A stretch of DNA of 64,000 nt from assembly GCA_944320135.1 (NCBI GenBank), contig CALUGI010000002.1, forward strand, positions 62,001 to 126,000, in the 5' to 3' direction. Positions 48,827 to 57,710 of the stretch are shown in pieces. The first letter of the stretch is position 1, and every line of letters begins with the position of its first letter. This DNA is from an uncultured Phocaeicola sp. GTDB lineage: Bacteria; Bacteroidota; Bacteroidia; Bacteroidales; Bacteroidaceae. Below the pieces are notes generated by a model. The model saw nothing but the letters and a program-made list of their open reading frames with translations. It did not search any database and had not been told where the DNA came from. The position numbers and the translations under genes are program-made.

Positions 48827-49684
48827 ATGAACGAAATAAAAGAACTGACAAACAATCCCCGCGCACAAGGCATACTTGCCGGAATCGACATGACCGGCAC
48901 GTGCAAGGAACTTTTCCGACAAGCTGCCATCCTGCCCCACAGCATCTTCCTTCTGTGCGTGCGCGGTTCGTGCAAAATTTCCATCCATCTCACCCAATAC
49001 GAAATGAACGCCGGTTCGCTGGCTACCATCCTCCCGAAGATGTATTTCCAAATACTCGACCAAACGGCAGACTGCAGGTTCATGTATGTCGGATTCCCCC
49101 AACAGACAATGGAAAGTTCCGACCTCTTCGCCCAAACCATCGAGTACACTCCTTTCATACTCGATCGGCCCGTACTGAGACTTGCCCCGGAAGTCAGCCG
49201 CATCTTCGAGGAAGGATTTATGCTTGTCATCAAAGCGAACCGCCTGAAACAGGAAATGTTCAACGAAAAACAAAGGAAACTTCTCTATGCCCAACTGCTC
49301 ATGGCGGCCTACAACACCGGCTCGGCCAACACGCCGGGAAAGACCCAGCACTACAGCCGCAGTCAAGAAATCGTAAAAGAGCTGGTGCGGCTCCTTATCC
49401 AATACTACAACAAGGAACGCGAGGCGGCTTTTTATGCCGACAAGCTGCACCTCTCTCCCCGCCACCTGAGCACCACCGTAAAGAAAGTCACCAACAAGAC
49501 ACTGACAGAACTCATATCTTCATTCATCATCCGTGACGCGCAGGCAAAACTCCGCTCTACGGAGATGACGATTCAGGAGATTGCCTACTCGCTCAACTTC
49601 TCGGACATTTCTTTTTTCGGGAAATATTTCAAACGTTACACGAGAATGTCTCCGAAACAATACCGCAATTCGGGCAACGTCTGA
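48827..49684 (+). CDS. AraC-family transcriptional regulator
   Basis: 285 residues: an N-terminal cupin-like sensor (about 1-165, SLATILPKMYFQILDQ) and a C-terminal AraC DNA-binding domain with two helix-turn-helix motifs (REAAFYADKLHLSPRHLST; MTIQEIAYSLNFSDISFFGK, then RMSPKQYRN). The target is unknown. Its stop codon directly abuts the stop of the convergent HdeD-like gene. It is not closely similar to the AraC-type protein at 6466. Confidence 0.9.
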   Translation: MNEIKELTNNPRAQGILAGIDMTGTCKELFRQAAILPHSIFLLCVRGSCKISIHLTQYEMNAGSLATILPKMYFQILDQTADCRFMYVGFPQQTMESSDLFAQTIEYTPFILDRPVLRLAPEVSRIFEEGFMLVIKANRLKQEMFNEKQRKLLYAQLLMAAYNTGSANTPGKTQHYSRSQEIVKELVRLLIQYYNKEREAAFYADKLHLSPRHLSTTVKKVTNKTLTELISSFIIRDAQAKLRSTEMTIQEIAYSLNFSDISFFGKYFKRYTRMSPKQYRNSGNV

Positions 49685-50254
49685 CTACTCTTTCGTTTCT
49701 TCTATCGGAGTGATATCCTGAATGTCGGAACGAAACGCTTCCTTCCGGAAGCGAATCAAACGGAATATGTCGATCAGAGAATAAACGATGAACGAAACGC
49801 CCAACACGACAAACGGCACTGCAGCCGCCTCAAACGGATTGAAAAGTACAACCACGCCGGCAATCATTACCAAAATCGGAAAGACATACATGCCCGCAGG
49901 CACACGGGAATAATTCGAAGCGGCGGCAAACCCGGCAATCTGGCTCACTCCGCCAAGCAAAAGCAGCACGCCCAACACGTACATCAGGATGGTTACGAAA
50001 AACATGGGCATCACGATAAGCCATATTCCGAGAAGCGCGCTTCCCAACGCCGCTACGGGGAACATGGCCTTTGTCCGCTGCCTTTTCCGCATCGAAAGGA
50101 AATAAGAAAACACCCCGGCAAGTCCGGGAATCAGGAACAGCACGCCAACGGTTATCACCAGATAATTGATGGCCATATCCGGCCAAACAACCAGCAATAT
50201 GCCGACAGCCAGCGCACACAACGAGGCCAACAAGGCATAATTCAATGATTTCAT
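49685..50254 (-). CDS. HdeD/DUF308 family membrane protein
   Basis: 189 residues from the ATG at 50254, six predicted membrane helices in three pairs (YALLASLCALAVGILLVVW; YLVITVGVLFLIPGLAGVF; VTILMYVLGVLLLLGGVSQI and others), the DUF308 repeat. The E. coli member HdeD belongs to the acid-stress region; the role here is unknown. The acidic tail SDIQDITPIEETKE is cytoplasmic if the topology is as usual. Confidence 0.82.
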   Translation of the reverse strand: MKSLNYALLASLCALAVGILLVVWPDMAINYLVITVGVLFLIPGLAGVFSYFLSMRKRQRTKAMFPVAALGSALLGIWLIVMPMFFVTILMYVLGVLLLLGGVSQIAGFAAASNYSRVPAGMYVFPILVMIAGVVVLFNPFEAAAVPFVVLGVSFIVYSLIDIFRLIRFRKEAFRSDIQDITPIEETKE

Positions 50255-50325
50255 ACAAATTCGTTTTGACAAATATTGCTACGAATATACGCATTTTCCG
50301 AACACAAGCGCATGATTCGGAGATG

Positions 50326-50372
50326 AAAAAGAGAAAAAAACAGGCAGCCGCTCCCCAAAGAACTGCTGCCTG
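50326..50372 (-). terminator. Terminator of the DUF4251-DUF4136-DUF3575 operon
   Basis: On the minus strand CAGGCAGC / GCTGCCTG pair (50341-50348 with 50365-50372) and are followed by TTTTTTTCTC. Confidence 0.75.
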
Positions 50373-50380
50373 CTCAATTT

Positions 50381-51004
50381 TCAGAATATCACGCCCAAAC
50401 GGAAGCCGGCATTGCTCTGCCCGTCGATTCCAACTGTCAGCGTCTGCGTCCGGTTGGTGGCGTAGCTGTAATAACCTGCCAGGTGGATTCCCCAATGCTT
50501 CCCTGTGGGATATACTTTCAGGCCGACTTCAGGAGAGACGTAGAACCCCCATCCTTTGTCGTACAAGCCGCGCGAAGCGTAATAGGTGGTGTTTCGCGCA
50601 AACATCGCTCCGGCCTTCACTCCAACGTAAGGCCGACAATATTTGTTGACCGACAGGTTGAACGCTCCCGTCACGCCGAAGGGCACCTGGAAAGCCGAAC
50701 GCTGCTGGTCGGTGGTCAACGCCTCGGTAGGCGAGAGGTTCAGCGTCTGCCTTTCCACATACCGATGGTTGGTGTGGAATGCGGCGAACACGCCCGCCTC
50801 CCAACGCGGGGAAATCAAGTAAGTCAGTTCGTAATTCATTCCCCATCCGCTTATCTTGTCGGCAAAGTCTGTCAACAAAGGAGCGTTCATCTGCCAGTCT
50901 GCCTTCAGACTCATCCTGTCGGCTCTCCATTGCGCAAAGCCTTGCGCGCACGCTCCCGCCAGCATCATACAGGCGAGAACCGCTTTCTTGAATATCGCTT
51001 TCAT
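50381..51004 (-). CDS. DUF3575 outer-membrane beta-barrel-like protein
   Basis: 207 residues from the ATG at 51004, chosen because AGGAGG is 8 bases upstream; the alternative ATG at 51010 is only 2 bases from it. Signal peptide ends QGFAQ. The mature part has alternating hydrophobic strands (NYELTYLISPRWEAGVFAAF, AGFRLGVIF with a terminal Phe) and matches DUF3575, small outer-membrane barrels of Bacteroidota. Function unknown. Last gene of a three-gene envelope operon. Confidence 0.78.
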   Translation of the reverse strand: MKAIFKKAVLACMMLAGACAQGFAQWRADRMSLKADWQMNAPLLTDFADKISGWGMNYELTYLISPRWEAGVFAAFHTNHRYVERQTLNLSPTEALTTDQQRSAFQVPFGVTGAFNLSVNKYCRPYVGVKAGAMFARNTTYYASRGLYDKGWGFYVSPEVGLKVYPTGKHWGIHLAGYYSYATNRTQTLTVGIDGQSNAGFRLGVIF

Positions 51005-51023
51005 ATCCATTTCCTCCTATCGT

Positions 51024-51641
51024 TTAGTTAGCTTTAATGTAGGGCGACTGGCCGAAGGCTTGGTCTACGGCATCTTCAAGCAACTGAAGATTGTAACGTC
51101 CGCCAAAGTCGAAACCGGAAGCGTTGGCGTACCACACCACGGGCAACTTGCCGTCCGCACTTTCGGCCGCCGTAAGGTCTACTATCTCCAGAACCAGCGT
51201 ATTCGTGTCATACGAATAGCTCACGGGATACGGATAATACCATCCGCTCCACGGCCCCCAAAAGCCACAGTTCCACCATCCGTCGAAATAGCCTCCGACA
51301 ACCACGTTGGTGGTCTGAGGGATATACGACAACTGAACGCCCACGCTCGCCTCGTTCTTCTTTTCCGGATCGGCAATCCGGACGTATCCCCGGCCGTCCA
51401 TCTGCGCTTCCACCCTTCCGATGACAGCCAGCGCATTCTCGTCCTTCCAATAAGAAGCATGGTGGCTTCCCGCCTCAAGAATGCTGTCGGGCAGGAAGTA
51501 GGTCGTATAAGCGCCGAAATCAACATCGCTGTCATAATCGGTATATACGGCCAGATTCGCATCCAGTTCGCCCATATCCGGGTCTTTTTCGCATGACGGC
51601 ATCACCAATGCCGCACATGCCAGCAACAACAGTTTCTTCAT
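51024..51641 (-). CDS. DUF4136 lipoprotein
   Basis: 205 residues from MKKLLLLACAALVMPSC, lipobox followed by EKDPDMGELD. DUF4136 pattern: DFGAYTTYFLPDS near the start and NVVVGGYFDGWWNCGFWGPW with the Tyr/Trp/Gly-rich region, ending with ALVLEIVD-like TLVLEIVDLTAAESADGK. An acidic +2/+3 region may send it to the surface. Function unknown. AGGAG ribosome site before the ATG; a longer frame reaching into the upstream gene is rejected. Confidence 0.82.
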   Translation of the reverse strand: MKKLLLLACAALVMPSCEKDPDMGELDANLAVYTDYDSDVDFGAYTTYFLPDSILEAGSHHASYWKDENALAVIGRVEAQMDGRGYVRIADPEKKNEASVGVQLSYIPQTTNVVVGGYFDGWWNCGFWGPWSGWYYPYPVSYSYDTNTLVLEIVDLTAAESADGKLPVVWYANASGFDFGGRYNLQLLEDAVDQAFGQSPYIKAN

Positions 51642-51666
51642 AATCACATTCTCCTTTCTTTTTACA

Positions 51667-52218
51667 TCAGATTGAACGCCCCTTGAACACGCTGCTCCGC
51701 TCCGCAGGCACAATCACTCCGTTCAGCGTCAAACGGTTAGAGTTGAAATTGGGCGAAATCGTCACAGACGCGCGGTTGGTGCCCTTCGGCATAAAGATAT
51801 CGATGCGCGCCGATATGCCCGCTCCCATCACGTTCAGCGTAAGAGACAAATTCCCTTTCTTGTCGACCTTCGGCTCGTAACTCGACACCGTACCGTCGAC
51901 CGTCACTCCCCCCAGCCCGTTGGGGCCTGCTGCCGGAATGTTGAAGGCCACCTGCACGACTGCGTCCTCTCCTGTCACCGACACGAAGTTCGTGTTGGAA
52001 TTCACGTAAGCCGTCTGCCCGTATTTGAACACCACTTGGTCGGCCTCCAGCGTAAACGCCTTTGCTTCCACCGCCTTCATAGCCTCTACGTGCAGCAGGC
52101 TGTCGAGCTGCTCCTGCAACGCTTTCCTCTCTTCCTTGCTCAGTTCCTTCGCTTCCTGAGCCAGAATGTTTCCCGCCATCACCGACAGGGCAAACATCGT
52201 AATCAAAAATTTTTTCAT
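51667..52218 (-). CDS. DUF4251 secreted protein
   Basis: 183 residues, signal peptide MKKFLITMFALSVMAGNILA. A short helical stretch (KELSKEERKALQEQLDSLLH) is followed by the DUF4251 beta domain (KAFTLEADQVVFKYGQTAYV ... NRLTLNGVIVPAERSSVFKG). Abundant periplasmic or surface proteins of this family occur across Bacteroidales with no known activity. First gene of the envelope operon, with AAGGAG ribosome site. Confidence 0.85.
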   Translation of the reverse strand: MKKFLITMFALSVMAGNILAQEAKELSKEERKALQEQLDSLLHVEAMKAVEAKAFTLEADQVVFKYGQTAYVNSNTNFVSVTGEDAVVQVAFNIPAAGPNGLGGVTVDGTVSSYEPKVDKKGNLSLTLNVMGAGISARIDIFMPKGTNRASVTISPNFNSNRLTLNGVIVPAERSSVFKGRSI

Positions 52219-52239
52219 CTTCTTTTCTCCTTGTTTTTC

Positions 52240-52320
52240 CGCCCGCTTTTCGGCCGGAACGCGCGCGGGTTGTCACTGAAACTCCACGGCGTTTCGTCGG
52301 GAAAACGGGCGGATTTTACG
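52240..52320. other. GC-rich intergenic segment
   Basis: Non-coding, in the divergent gap 52219-52479. Contains CTCCACGGCG (52282-52291) and TCGGGAAAACGGGCGG (52297-52312), both related to words at 32571-32602. The rest of the gap is AT-rich with a possible promoter box TATCTTTA at 52435 for the plus-strand gene. Confidence 0.45.
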
Positions 52321-52479
52321 TTCTTGGTTTGTCGTTTCATCAATAAAAACAAACGAAACGCTTTTTTGCTGCACAAGAACCGATTAAAAAAGACTAAGAG
52401 ATGTTACGTTCCCGATTTTTTCCTTATCTTTAAGGGCAGAAATATATAGAATGTTTCACCCTCAACCTATAAAAACGCC

Positions 52480-53217
52480 ATGACAAACATCAGCGACATC
52501 ACCCTTCTGATAGCCGTCGTCGCGCTGGCTCTATGGCCGATCATACTGTTTGCGATACGCTATCTGAGCATAAGGCGCAAACGCCTGGAACACATCGAAC
52601 GCCTCACTAAAGACGAACTGGACGAAGTGGGCACGAACGAACTCGTCGTCAACACGCTCAAGAAAATCGGCTGCCAGCCGGAAACGAACGAGGAAGGGCA
52701 AATCTGCTTCAAATACCAGGGAGACGACTTCTACATCGCCGCCGAAGAAGAAAACCGGTTCATCATGATTTGGAATCCGTGGTGGGGATGTATAAACGCC
52801 GACAACGAAGCCTTCCCCATTCTGAAGGAAATCATCAATCTTGCTAACGTGAAATCCATCGTAACTACCGTATATATGATGGACGAAGACGGCAAGACAG
52901 TGGGACTGCACTCGCATTGCCACACCTACTTCTCGCCGAACGAGGGCGAACTGGAAGAACACCTGAAAATGCTCCTCGACTTCTTCTTCGACATTCACAA
53001 TTTCATCAAAGACAACATGAACCAAATCGGAACGGAAGAAATCAACGAAGAAGAAAAGAAAGAACGGGTAAAGGTGAAAGGATTCGCCGCTTACAAAGAA
53101 AACTCCGTCCCCCTGAAGTCGGACACTGCCGCAGCCGCACAAACGGACGCAGGCCAAACCGCACAAGGCACGGAAGGAAACCCTCCGACAGCCCCTCGTG
53201 CAAAACAAGCGGAATGA
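52480..53217 (+). CDS. Hypothetical membrane-anchored protein
   Basis: 245 residues; I do not recognise a named family with confidence. One N-terminal membrane helix (ITLLIAVVALALWPIILFAI) followed by basic residues, a soluble alpha/beta domain (about 45-185, GCQPETNEEGQICFKYQGDD, MIWNPWWGCINADNEAF) reminiscent of YbjN-like or type III chaperone-like folds, and a low-complexity Ala/Gln/Thr-rich tail (195-245). Single-gene unit, convergent with queH 9 bases away. Confidence 0.7.
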   Translation: MTNISDITLLIAVVALALWPIILFAIRYLSIRRKRLEHIERLTKDELDEVGTNELVVNTLKKIGCQPETNEEGQICFKYQGDDFYIAAEEENRFIMIWNPWWGCINADNEAFPILKEIINLANVKSIVTTVYMMDEDGKTVGLHSHCHTYFSPNEGELEEHLKMLLDFFFDIHNFIKDNMNQIGTEEINEEEKKERVKVKGFAAYKENSVPLKSDTAAAAQTDAGQTAQGTEGNPPTAPRAKQAE

Positions 53218-53226
53218 CGGGACGCG

Positions 53227-53811
53227 CTATTCGTCCGCCTTACGCATACTGAACTCGCAGCCGCAATAACGCTGGTTGTAGAAGTTATATTCTTTGATGA
53301 TTGCCGCGCGCCGTTCGCTCAATCCGCCTTTCCGCCAGTTCTGTCCCCACCAGACAACATCGGGATAGGCAGAAACGGCATAACGGCCCGCTTCATCAAT
53401 CTGTTCGAGACTCTTCCAACGAGAAGAAGCGAGCGTTGTGGCAATTACGCGGAAACCATGTTCGTGGGCATAGCGCGCCGTATCGAGCAGACGCATCTTG
53501 AAACACTCCAAACAACGCCCTCCCCGCTCCGGCTCATGCTCAAGGCCGACCATCCGCCGGCACCATGAAATATGATCATAATCGGCATCTACGATATCTA
53601 ACCCCAACGAACGGGCGTAGCGCGTACACTCGTCCCTCCGGACAAGATACTCTTCCAACGGATAAATATTGGGATTGCAATAATAAATGACAGGACGCAC
53701 CCCATGCTCCATCATCCATTCAATAATAGCCGACGAACACGGCGCGCAACATGTATGGAGCAACACTTCGGAAACGCCTTCCGGCACTTCCCATACCTCT
53801 TTCTTTTTCAT
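53227..53811 (-). CDS. queH: Epoxyqueuosine reductase QueH
   Basis: 194 residues. Metal and cluster ligands are visible: LLHTCCAPCSSA near the N-terminus, GRCLECFKMRLLDTA in the middle, and RYCGCEFSM at the C-terminus, the pattern of the non-homologous QueG replacement QueH (DUF208). It reduces epoxyqueuosine to queuosine in tRNA. Its ATG overlaps the MarR stop by 4 bases, so it is translated from the sulfur-related operon. Confidence 0.92.
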   Translation of the reverse strand: MKKKEVWEVPEGVSEVLLHTCCAPCSSAIIEWMMEHGVRPVIYYCNPNIYPLEEYLVRRDECTRYARSLGLDIVDADYDHISWCRRMVGLEHEPERGGRCLECFKMRLLDTARYAHEHGFRVIATTLASSRWKSLEQIDEAGRYAVSAYPDVVWWGQNWRKGGLSERRAAIIKEYNFYNQRYCGCEFSMRKADE

Positions 53812-54218
53812 TCGTTTTCGTTAAGATTCTCGCAGTCTCCGGCCGCTGCATAGTCTTTGAACAACGGTACGAGCAGTTCCGGAACATCCACTCCCTTTTC
53901 CTTAATGTCCGCCAGACATTCTTTTGCCTTGGCCGTCAATGAAAAATACATCTGCCGCTTGTCTTTCTTTCCCAAAGTCCGAAAGAGATACCCCTTGTCC
54001 TCCACCGCACGAATCACCTTCGACGTATGGGAAGCTCTCATGCCTGTACGCTCCACGATAACGCTCGCCGCAACGGTTTCGTTGCCGATGCTGCACAACA
54101 CCATCGCTTCGTTCAGCGAAAGCCCATACGTGCCTTCCAAACTGGCTTCAAGTGCCGAGAGAGCCTTGAACAGCTCTCTCATCACACAAATACACTTTAT
54201 CTTTTCCATCTCACACAA
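53808..54218 (-). CDS. MarR-family transcriptional regulator
   Basis: 136 residues. Winged helix with GLSLNEAMVLCSIGN, recognition region TVAASVIVERTGMRASHTSKVIR and wing DKGYLFRTLGKKDKRQMYFSLT. Cys residues (KIKCICVMRE, VLCSIG) could make it redox- or sulfide-responsive. It overlaps the end of the upstream oxidoreductase by 8 bases and the queH start by 4, so it probably autoregulates this operon. Responsiveness to sulfur species is inference. Confidence 0.88.
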   Translation of the reverse strand: MCEMEKIKCICVMRELFKALSALEASLEGTYGLSLNEAMVLCSIGNETVAASVIVERTGMRASHTSKVIRAVEDKGYLFRTLGKKDKRQMYFSLTAKAKECLADIKEKGVDVPELLVPLFKDYAAAGDCENLNENE

Positions 54219-56652
54219 ACATATTGATATTCGAAGCCTCAGCGCGTTCCATATAAGCAGCCACTCCGCCTATTGTCACGTTGTCGAGCAGTTCTTCCTT
54301 CTTCACTCCCATCACATCCATCGACATTTGGCAAGCAATGAACTCAACCCCGTTGTCGATAGCCTGCTGGCGAAGCGATTCGAGCGAGTCTACCCCTTTA
54401 CGCTTCATCACGTAACGCATCATCTTCGGCCCTATCCCGCACATATTCAGCTTGGAAAGTCCCAATTTGCGGGAATCGGAAGGCATCATCCAACCGAACA
54501 TTTTGCCAAAAACGTCTTTCTTTACCGACGGTTTCAACGCTTTCTTGACCGCATTCAGCCCCCAGAACGTGAAGAATACAGTCACTTTCTGTCCTGTGGC
54601 CGCCGCGCCGTTTGCCAGCACAAAAGTAGCTAAAGTTTTGTCAAGGTCGTCACTGAACAGAATAAAAGTTTTGCCTTTTCCCGCCGGCCCCTTTGCAGCC
54701 TCAGCCCCGCAAAGGCTTGCTTTCTCTATCACGACCTTATATATGCCGTTGCCTGAAGATGTTTCCAATATCCTGTTTCCAGTAATGCGGCACCACGACT
54801 CGGCATCACGCGGAAAACCGGCATCTGTGGCCGTAATCTCCAGCCGTTGTCCAGGAGCCATCCTCTCCATTTTGTCTTTCAACTTCAAAATCGGGCCAGG
54901 ACATTGAAGACCGCAAGCGTCTACGCATATCACTTCCTCCGCATCCGGAACACACGAGCAAGATTTTTCCGGAACATTGCAGCCTTCTTCCGGCAACTCC
55001 ACTTTGGCCGTTGCCGCTTTATAAGTTTTCATGCCCCCAATCAGGTTGCGCACGTCCGAATACCCGTTTTCTTTCAGGATGTTCGAAGCCAAATATCCCC
55101 GCAGCCCGACTCCGCAATACACGTAAACAGGTTTGTCGGAAGGAATCTCCGCCAAGCGTTCGCGCAGTTCGTCTACCGGCACGTTGAGAGCCGAATCGCT
55201 GATGCGCCCCAACGCAAACTCGTCCGCCGTGCGAACATCCACCAACGTCGCCTTGCCCAAGTCCGCATCGCGAAGCTCCCTCCAATACAAAGGAGACATC
55301 TTTCCGCTCAAGATGTTACCTGCCACATAGCCCGACACGGCCACAGGGTCTTTGGCTGAAGAAAAAGGAGGGGCGTATGAATGCTCCAATTCCATGAGGT
55401 CGTAAACCGTCCCCCGACGTTTGATGACCAAAGCATATTCGTCAATCCGCTTGTCCACCCCTTCATAGCCCACAATCTGAGCCCCATACAGACGGCCGTC
55501 CGTTGGAGAGAACACAATCTTTATGGCTGTCTGCGACGAGCCTGGATAATAGCCTGCATGTGAGGACGAATGGATGGTTGCCGACAGACAAGGAATGCCC
55601 GCCTGCTTCAGACGCTTCGCCGCAAGCCCGACAGAAGCCACCGTCTGATCGAACACCTTGGCGATGGACGTGCCGACAGAACCTTCGTATTTCACCTTGT
55701 TTCCGAAAACCATGTTGTCGGCCACGATGCGGGCCTGGCGGTTGGCAGGCCCGGCAAGATAGTTGAGCCACGGCTGCCCCGTGACAGGATGCGGAAACTC
55801 TATGGCATCGCCCACGGCATAAACCGACTCGTCGGAGGTCTGCAGGTATTCGTTGACGGAGATGCCGCGCGCCTCCCCTATCCTTATCCCGGCTTCTTGG
55901 GCGAGGCCGATTTCGGGACGCACGCCGATAGAGAGAAGCACGAACTGCGCATCGATTGAAACGCCCGACTTGAACTTCACCGCAATGTCGTCACCCTTGC
56001 GCTCGAAGGCTTCCACGGCCTGTTTCAGATACAGCCGGACGCCCTTTTGCTGCAAATGTTCATGCACCAAAGCGGCCATCGAATAATCGACAGGCCCCAT
56101 CACCTGGTCGGCCATCTCCACTACCGCCACTTCCGCGCCTGCACGGTGCAGGTTTTCGGCCATTTCCAAACCGATGAACCCTCCGCCCACGATAACGGCG
56201 CGCTTCACCTGCCGCTCCTGCATATAGGCTTTGATGCGGTCGGTGTCGGCCACGTTGCGCAAAGTGAAGATTCCCTCCGAATCGACGCCCGGCAAAGGAG
56301 GGCGCACCGGAGACGCTCCCGGCGAAAGCAACAGCTTGTCATACGCCTCCGTGTACGTTTTCCCGTCAGCCGTGCGCACAGTCACGCACTTCCGCTTCAC
56401 ATCCACTTTCGTCACCTCCGAACGCGTGCGCACGTCCACACGGAAACGCCTGCCGAACGCTTCCGGAGTCTGCACGAAAAGACGGCCGCGTTCTTCAATC
56501 ACTCCGCCTATATAATAAGGCAATCCGCAATTGGCATACGAAATGTAATCTCCTTTTTCAAACAACACGATTTCAGCTTTTTCCGTATTCCGGCGAATGC
56601 GCGCCGCTGCCGTAGCGCCACCCGCCACGCCTCCTACTATTACAATCTTCAT
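54211..56652 (-). CDS. CoA-disulfide/persulfide reductase fused to rhodanese, TusA and DsrE domains
   Basis: 813 residues, cytoplasmic. In order: FAD/NAD(P)H pyridine-nucleotide disulfide oxidoreductase (about 1-450; GGVAGGATAAAR, redox Cys42 in SYANCGLPYY, FAD Asp in VYAVGDAIE), rhodanese (about 455-560; VDVRTADEFALG, active Cys in VYVYCGVGLRG), TusA-like sulfur carrier (about 575-650; CGLQCPGPILKLKD), and DsrE2-like domain (about 665-813; FILFSDDLDKTLATFVLANG, Cys in FIACQMSMDVMG). All four domains keep their reactive cysteines, so a sulfane-sulfur relay within one chain is plausible. First gene of the operon with marR and queH. Reaction details are inferred from the domain families. Confidence 0.92.
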   Translation of the reverse strand: MKIVIVGGVAGGATAAARIRRNTEKAEIVLFEKGDYISYANCGLPYYIGGVIEERGRLFVQTPEAFGRRFRVDVRTRSEVTKVDVKRKCVTVRTADGKTYTEAYDKLLLSPGASPVRPPLPGVDSEGIFTLRNVADTDRIKAYMQERQVKRAVIVGGGFIGLEMAENLHRAGAEVAVVEMADQVMGPVDYSMAALVHEHLQQKGVRLYLKQAVEAFERKGDDIAVKFKSGVSIDAQFVLLSIGVRPEIGLAQEAGIRIGEARGISVNEYLQTSDESVYAVGDAIEFPHPVTGQPWLNYLAGPANRQARIVADNMVFGNKVKYEGSVGTSIAKVFDQTVASVGLAAKRLKQAGIPCLSATIHSSSHAGYYPGSSQTAIKIVFSPTDGRLYGAQIVGYEGVDKRIDEYALVIKRRGTVYDLMELEHSYAPPFSSAKDPVAVSGYVAGNILSGKMSPLYWRELRDADLGKATLVDVRTADEFALGRISDSALNVPVDELRERLAEIPSDKPVYVYCGVGLRGYLASNILKENGYSDVRNLIGGMKTYKAATAKVELPEEGCNVPEKSCSCVPDAEEVICVDACGLQCPGPILKLKDKMERMAPGQRLEITATDAGFPRDAESWCRITGNRILETSSGNGIYKVVIEKASLCGAEAAKGPAGKGKTFILFSDDLDKTLATFVLANGAAATGQKVTVFFTFWGLNAVKKALKPSVKKDVFGKMFGWMMPSDSRKLGLSKLNMCGIGPKMMRYVMKRKGVDSLESLRQQAIDNGVEFIACQMSMDVMGVKKEELLDNVTIGGVAAYMERAEASNINMFV

Positions 56653-56769
56653 GGCTCTTTTATTTATTTTCTAATGGAAACTTGTGCAAAGAAAAGCATT
56701 CGTTTTCACGTTAAAAAGTTTCCTTTAGAAAATAACCCACCGATTAAGTCTTATTAAGACTTCGGGCTT

Positions 56770-56860
56770 CGCATGGCAAGACCGCCGCCCATCCTCTTTA
56801 CGCGCCGACCTTTTCCGGGAAACGCCGGCGCACTTTTATGAAACGCCCCGGCAAGAAACA
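56770..56860. other. GC-rich intergenic segment
   Basis: Non-coding between two minus-strand genes. Contains CCGGGAAACGCCGGCG (56815-56830), related to the words at 32571 and 52297. Possible hairpins but no T-run. Confidence 0.4.
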
Positions 56861-56866
56861 CGCAGG

Positions 56867-57382
56867 TCAAGCGCACGATTCCGACTTCTGGTAGGCGATG
56901 CGCGGCGAACCGCTTGCAAGATAGACTGTTCCGCAACGTACAAATCCGTTTTCCGCCAGCAAATGCTGCATCACTTTGTTGTCGGCATGCGTATCCGCGC
57001 GCAAGCAAGGAAAGCGCGAGAAGCACCAGTCGAAACAATATTTCCCGACTCCCTTGCACGTTCCGTCAGAGGCCAAGCGATGGATGACGTAATACGGACG
57101 CTCGTCCGGCCAAGCCCCGTCCTCAATGTACACGTAAGCAGGGTCAGGCCCCGGAATAAAACAAAAAGTAGCCACCGTCCGCCCCTCTTCCGTTTCGCAC
57201 ACATAACAATGCCCGCTTTCCACTTCGCTTTCCATCAGTTCCCTTTGAGGATACCCTCCCACCCACTGGTTCGGGTTGCCCGTATGCGCCATAAAGCGGC
57301 GCGCCGAATCAAAAATTTCCATCAGCCGGTTCAGGTCGCTCCGAACAGCTTTCCGGACATTCAACTTCATATTCTTAGACAT
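56867..57382 (-). CDS. GNAT-family N-acetyltransferase
   Basis: 171 residues. GNAT fold: N-terminal LNVRKAVRSDLNRLMEIFD, strand 4 and P-loop region IHRLASDGTCKGVGKYCFDW (acetyl-CoA binding in the modified form seen in many Bacteroidota members), and MQHLLAENGFVRCGTVYL. The substrate is unknown. A TAATTTTG box lies 20 bases upstream of the ATG. Confidence 0.85.
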   Translation of the reverse strand: MSKNMKLNVRKAVRSDLNRLMEIFDSARRFMAHTGNPNQWVGGYPQRELMESEVESGHCYVCETEEGRTVATFCFIPGPDPAYVYIEDGAWPDERPYYVIHRLASDGTCKGVGKYCFDWCFSRFPCLRADTHADNKVMQHLLAENGFVRCGTVYLASGSPRIAYQKSESCA

Positions 57383-57401
57383 AACGACATTGATTTTGCA
57401 G

Positions 57402-57409
57402 CAAAATTA
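57402..57409 (-). promoter_or_regulatory. Candidate -7 box of the GNAT gene
   Basis: Minus strand TAATTTTG, 19 bases before the ATG at 57382. Confidence 0.5.
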
Positions 57410-57439
57410 GCGATTAAAGCCATTTTATCGCCCGAAAAA

Positions 57440-57470
57440 TTGAAAATATGGAATCTTCGCATTATCTTTG
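57440..57470 (+). promoter_or_regulatory. Promoter of tRNA-Ala
   Basis: TTG (57440-57442), 20-base spacer, TATCTTTG (57463-57470). The tRNA begins 10 bases later. Confidence 0.65.
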
Positions 57471-57480
57471 CCGCACGGAA

Positions 57481-57554
57481 GGGGCATTAGCTCATCTGGC
57501 TAGAGCGCGACACTGGCAGTGTCGAGGTGACCGGTTCGAGTCCGGTATGCTCCA
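57481..57554 (+). tRNA. tRNA-Ala (anticodon GGC)
   Basis: Cloverleaf folds by eye: acceptor GGGGCAT / ATGCTCC with one G-U pair, D arm AGCTCATCTGGCTAGAGC, anticodon stem CGACA / TGTCG with loop CTGGCAG giving anticodon GGC, variable AGGTG, T arm CCGGTTCGAGTCCGG, discriminator A. The CCA end is not encoded. It reads GCC and GCU codons. No duplicated tRNA end or integrase is visible nearby. Confidence 0.93.
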
Positions 57555-57562
57555 CGATACAG

Positions 57563-57597
57563 CCGCTGACCGTCAATTTGGTCAGCGGTTTTCTTTT
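57563..57597 (+). terminator. Terminator of tRNA-Ala
   Basis: CCGCTGACC and GGTCAGCGG form a 9-bp stem with an 8-base loop, followed by TTTTCTTTT. Confidence 0.85.
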
Positions 57598-57710
57598 ATC
57601 GGCCGCCCGGCTTCCGCAATACGCCTACATTATTTTTGCAAAACACGTTCAAAATGAGCCTGAAATGCGCAAATCTATGCATTCTGCAATGCTATTCCGC
57701 CGAATTTTCG

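Noticed and set aside
57481..57554. tRNA-Ala as integration site of a mobile element
   Set aside because: No integrase gene and no duplicated tRNA 3' end found downstream; genes on both sides are core genes.
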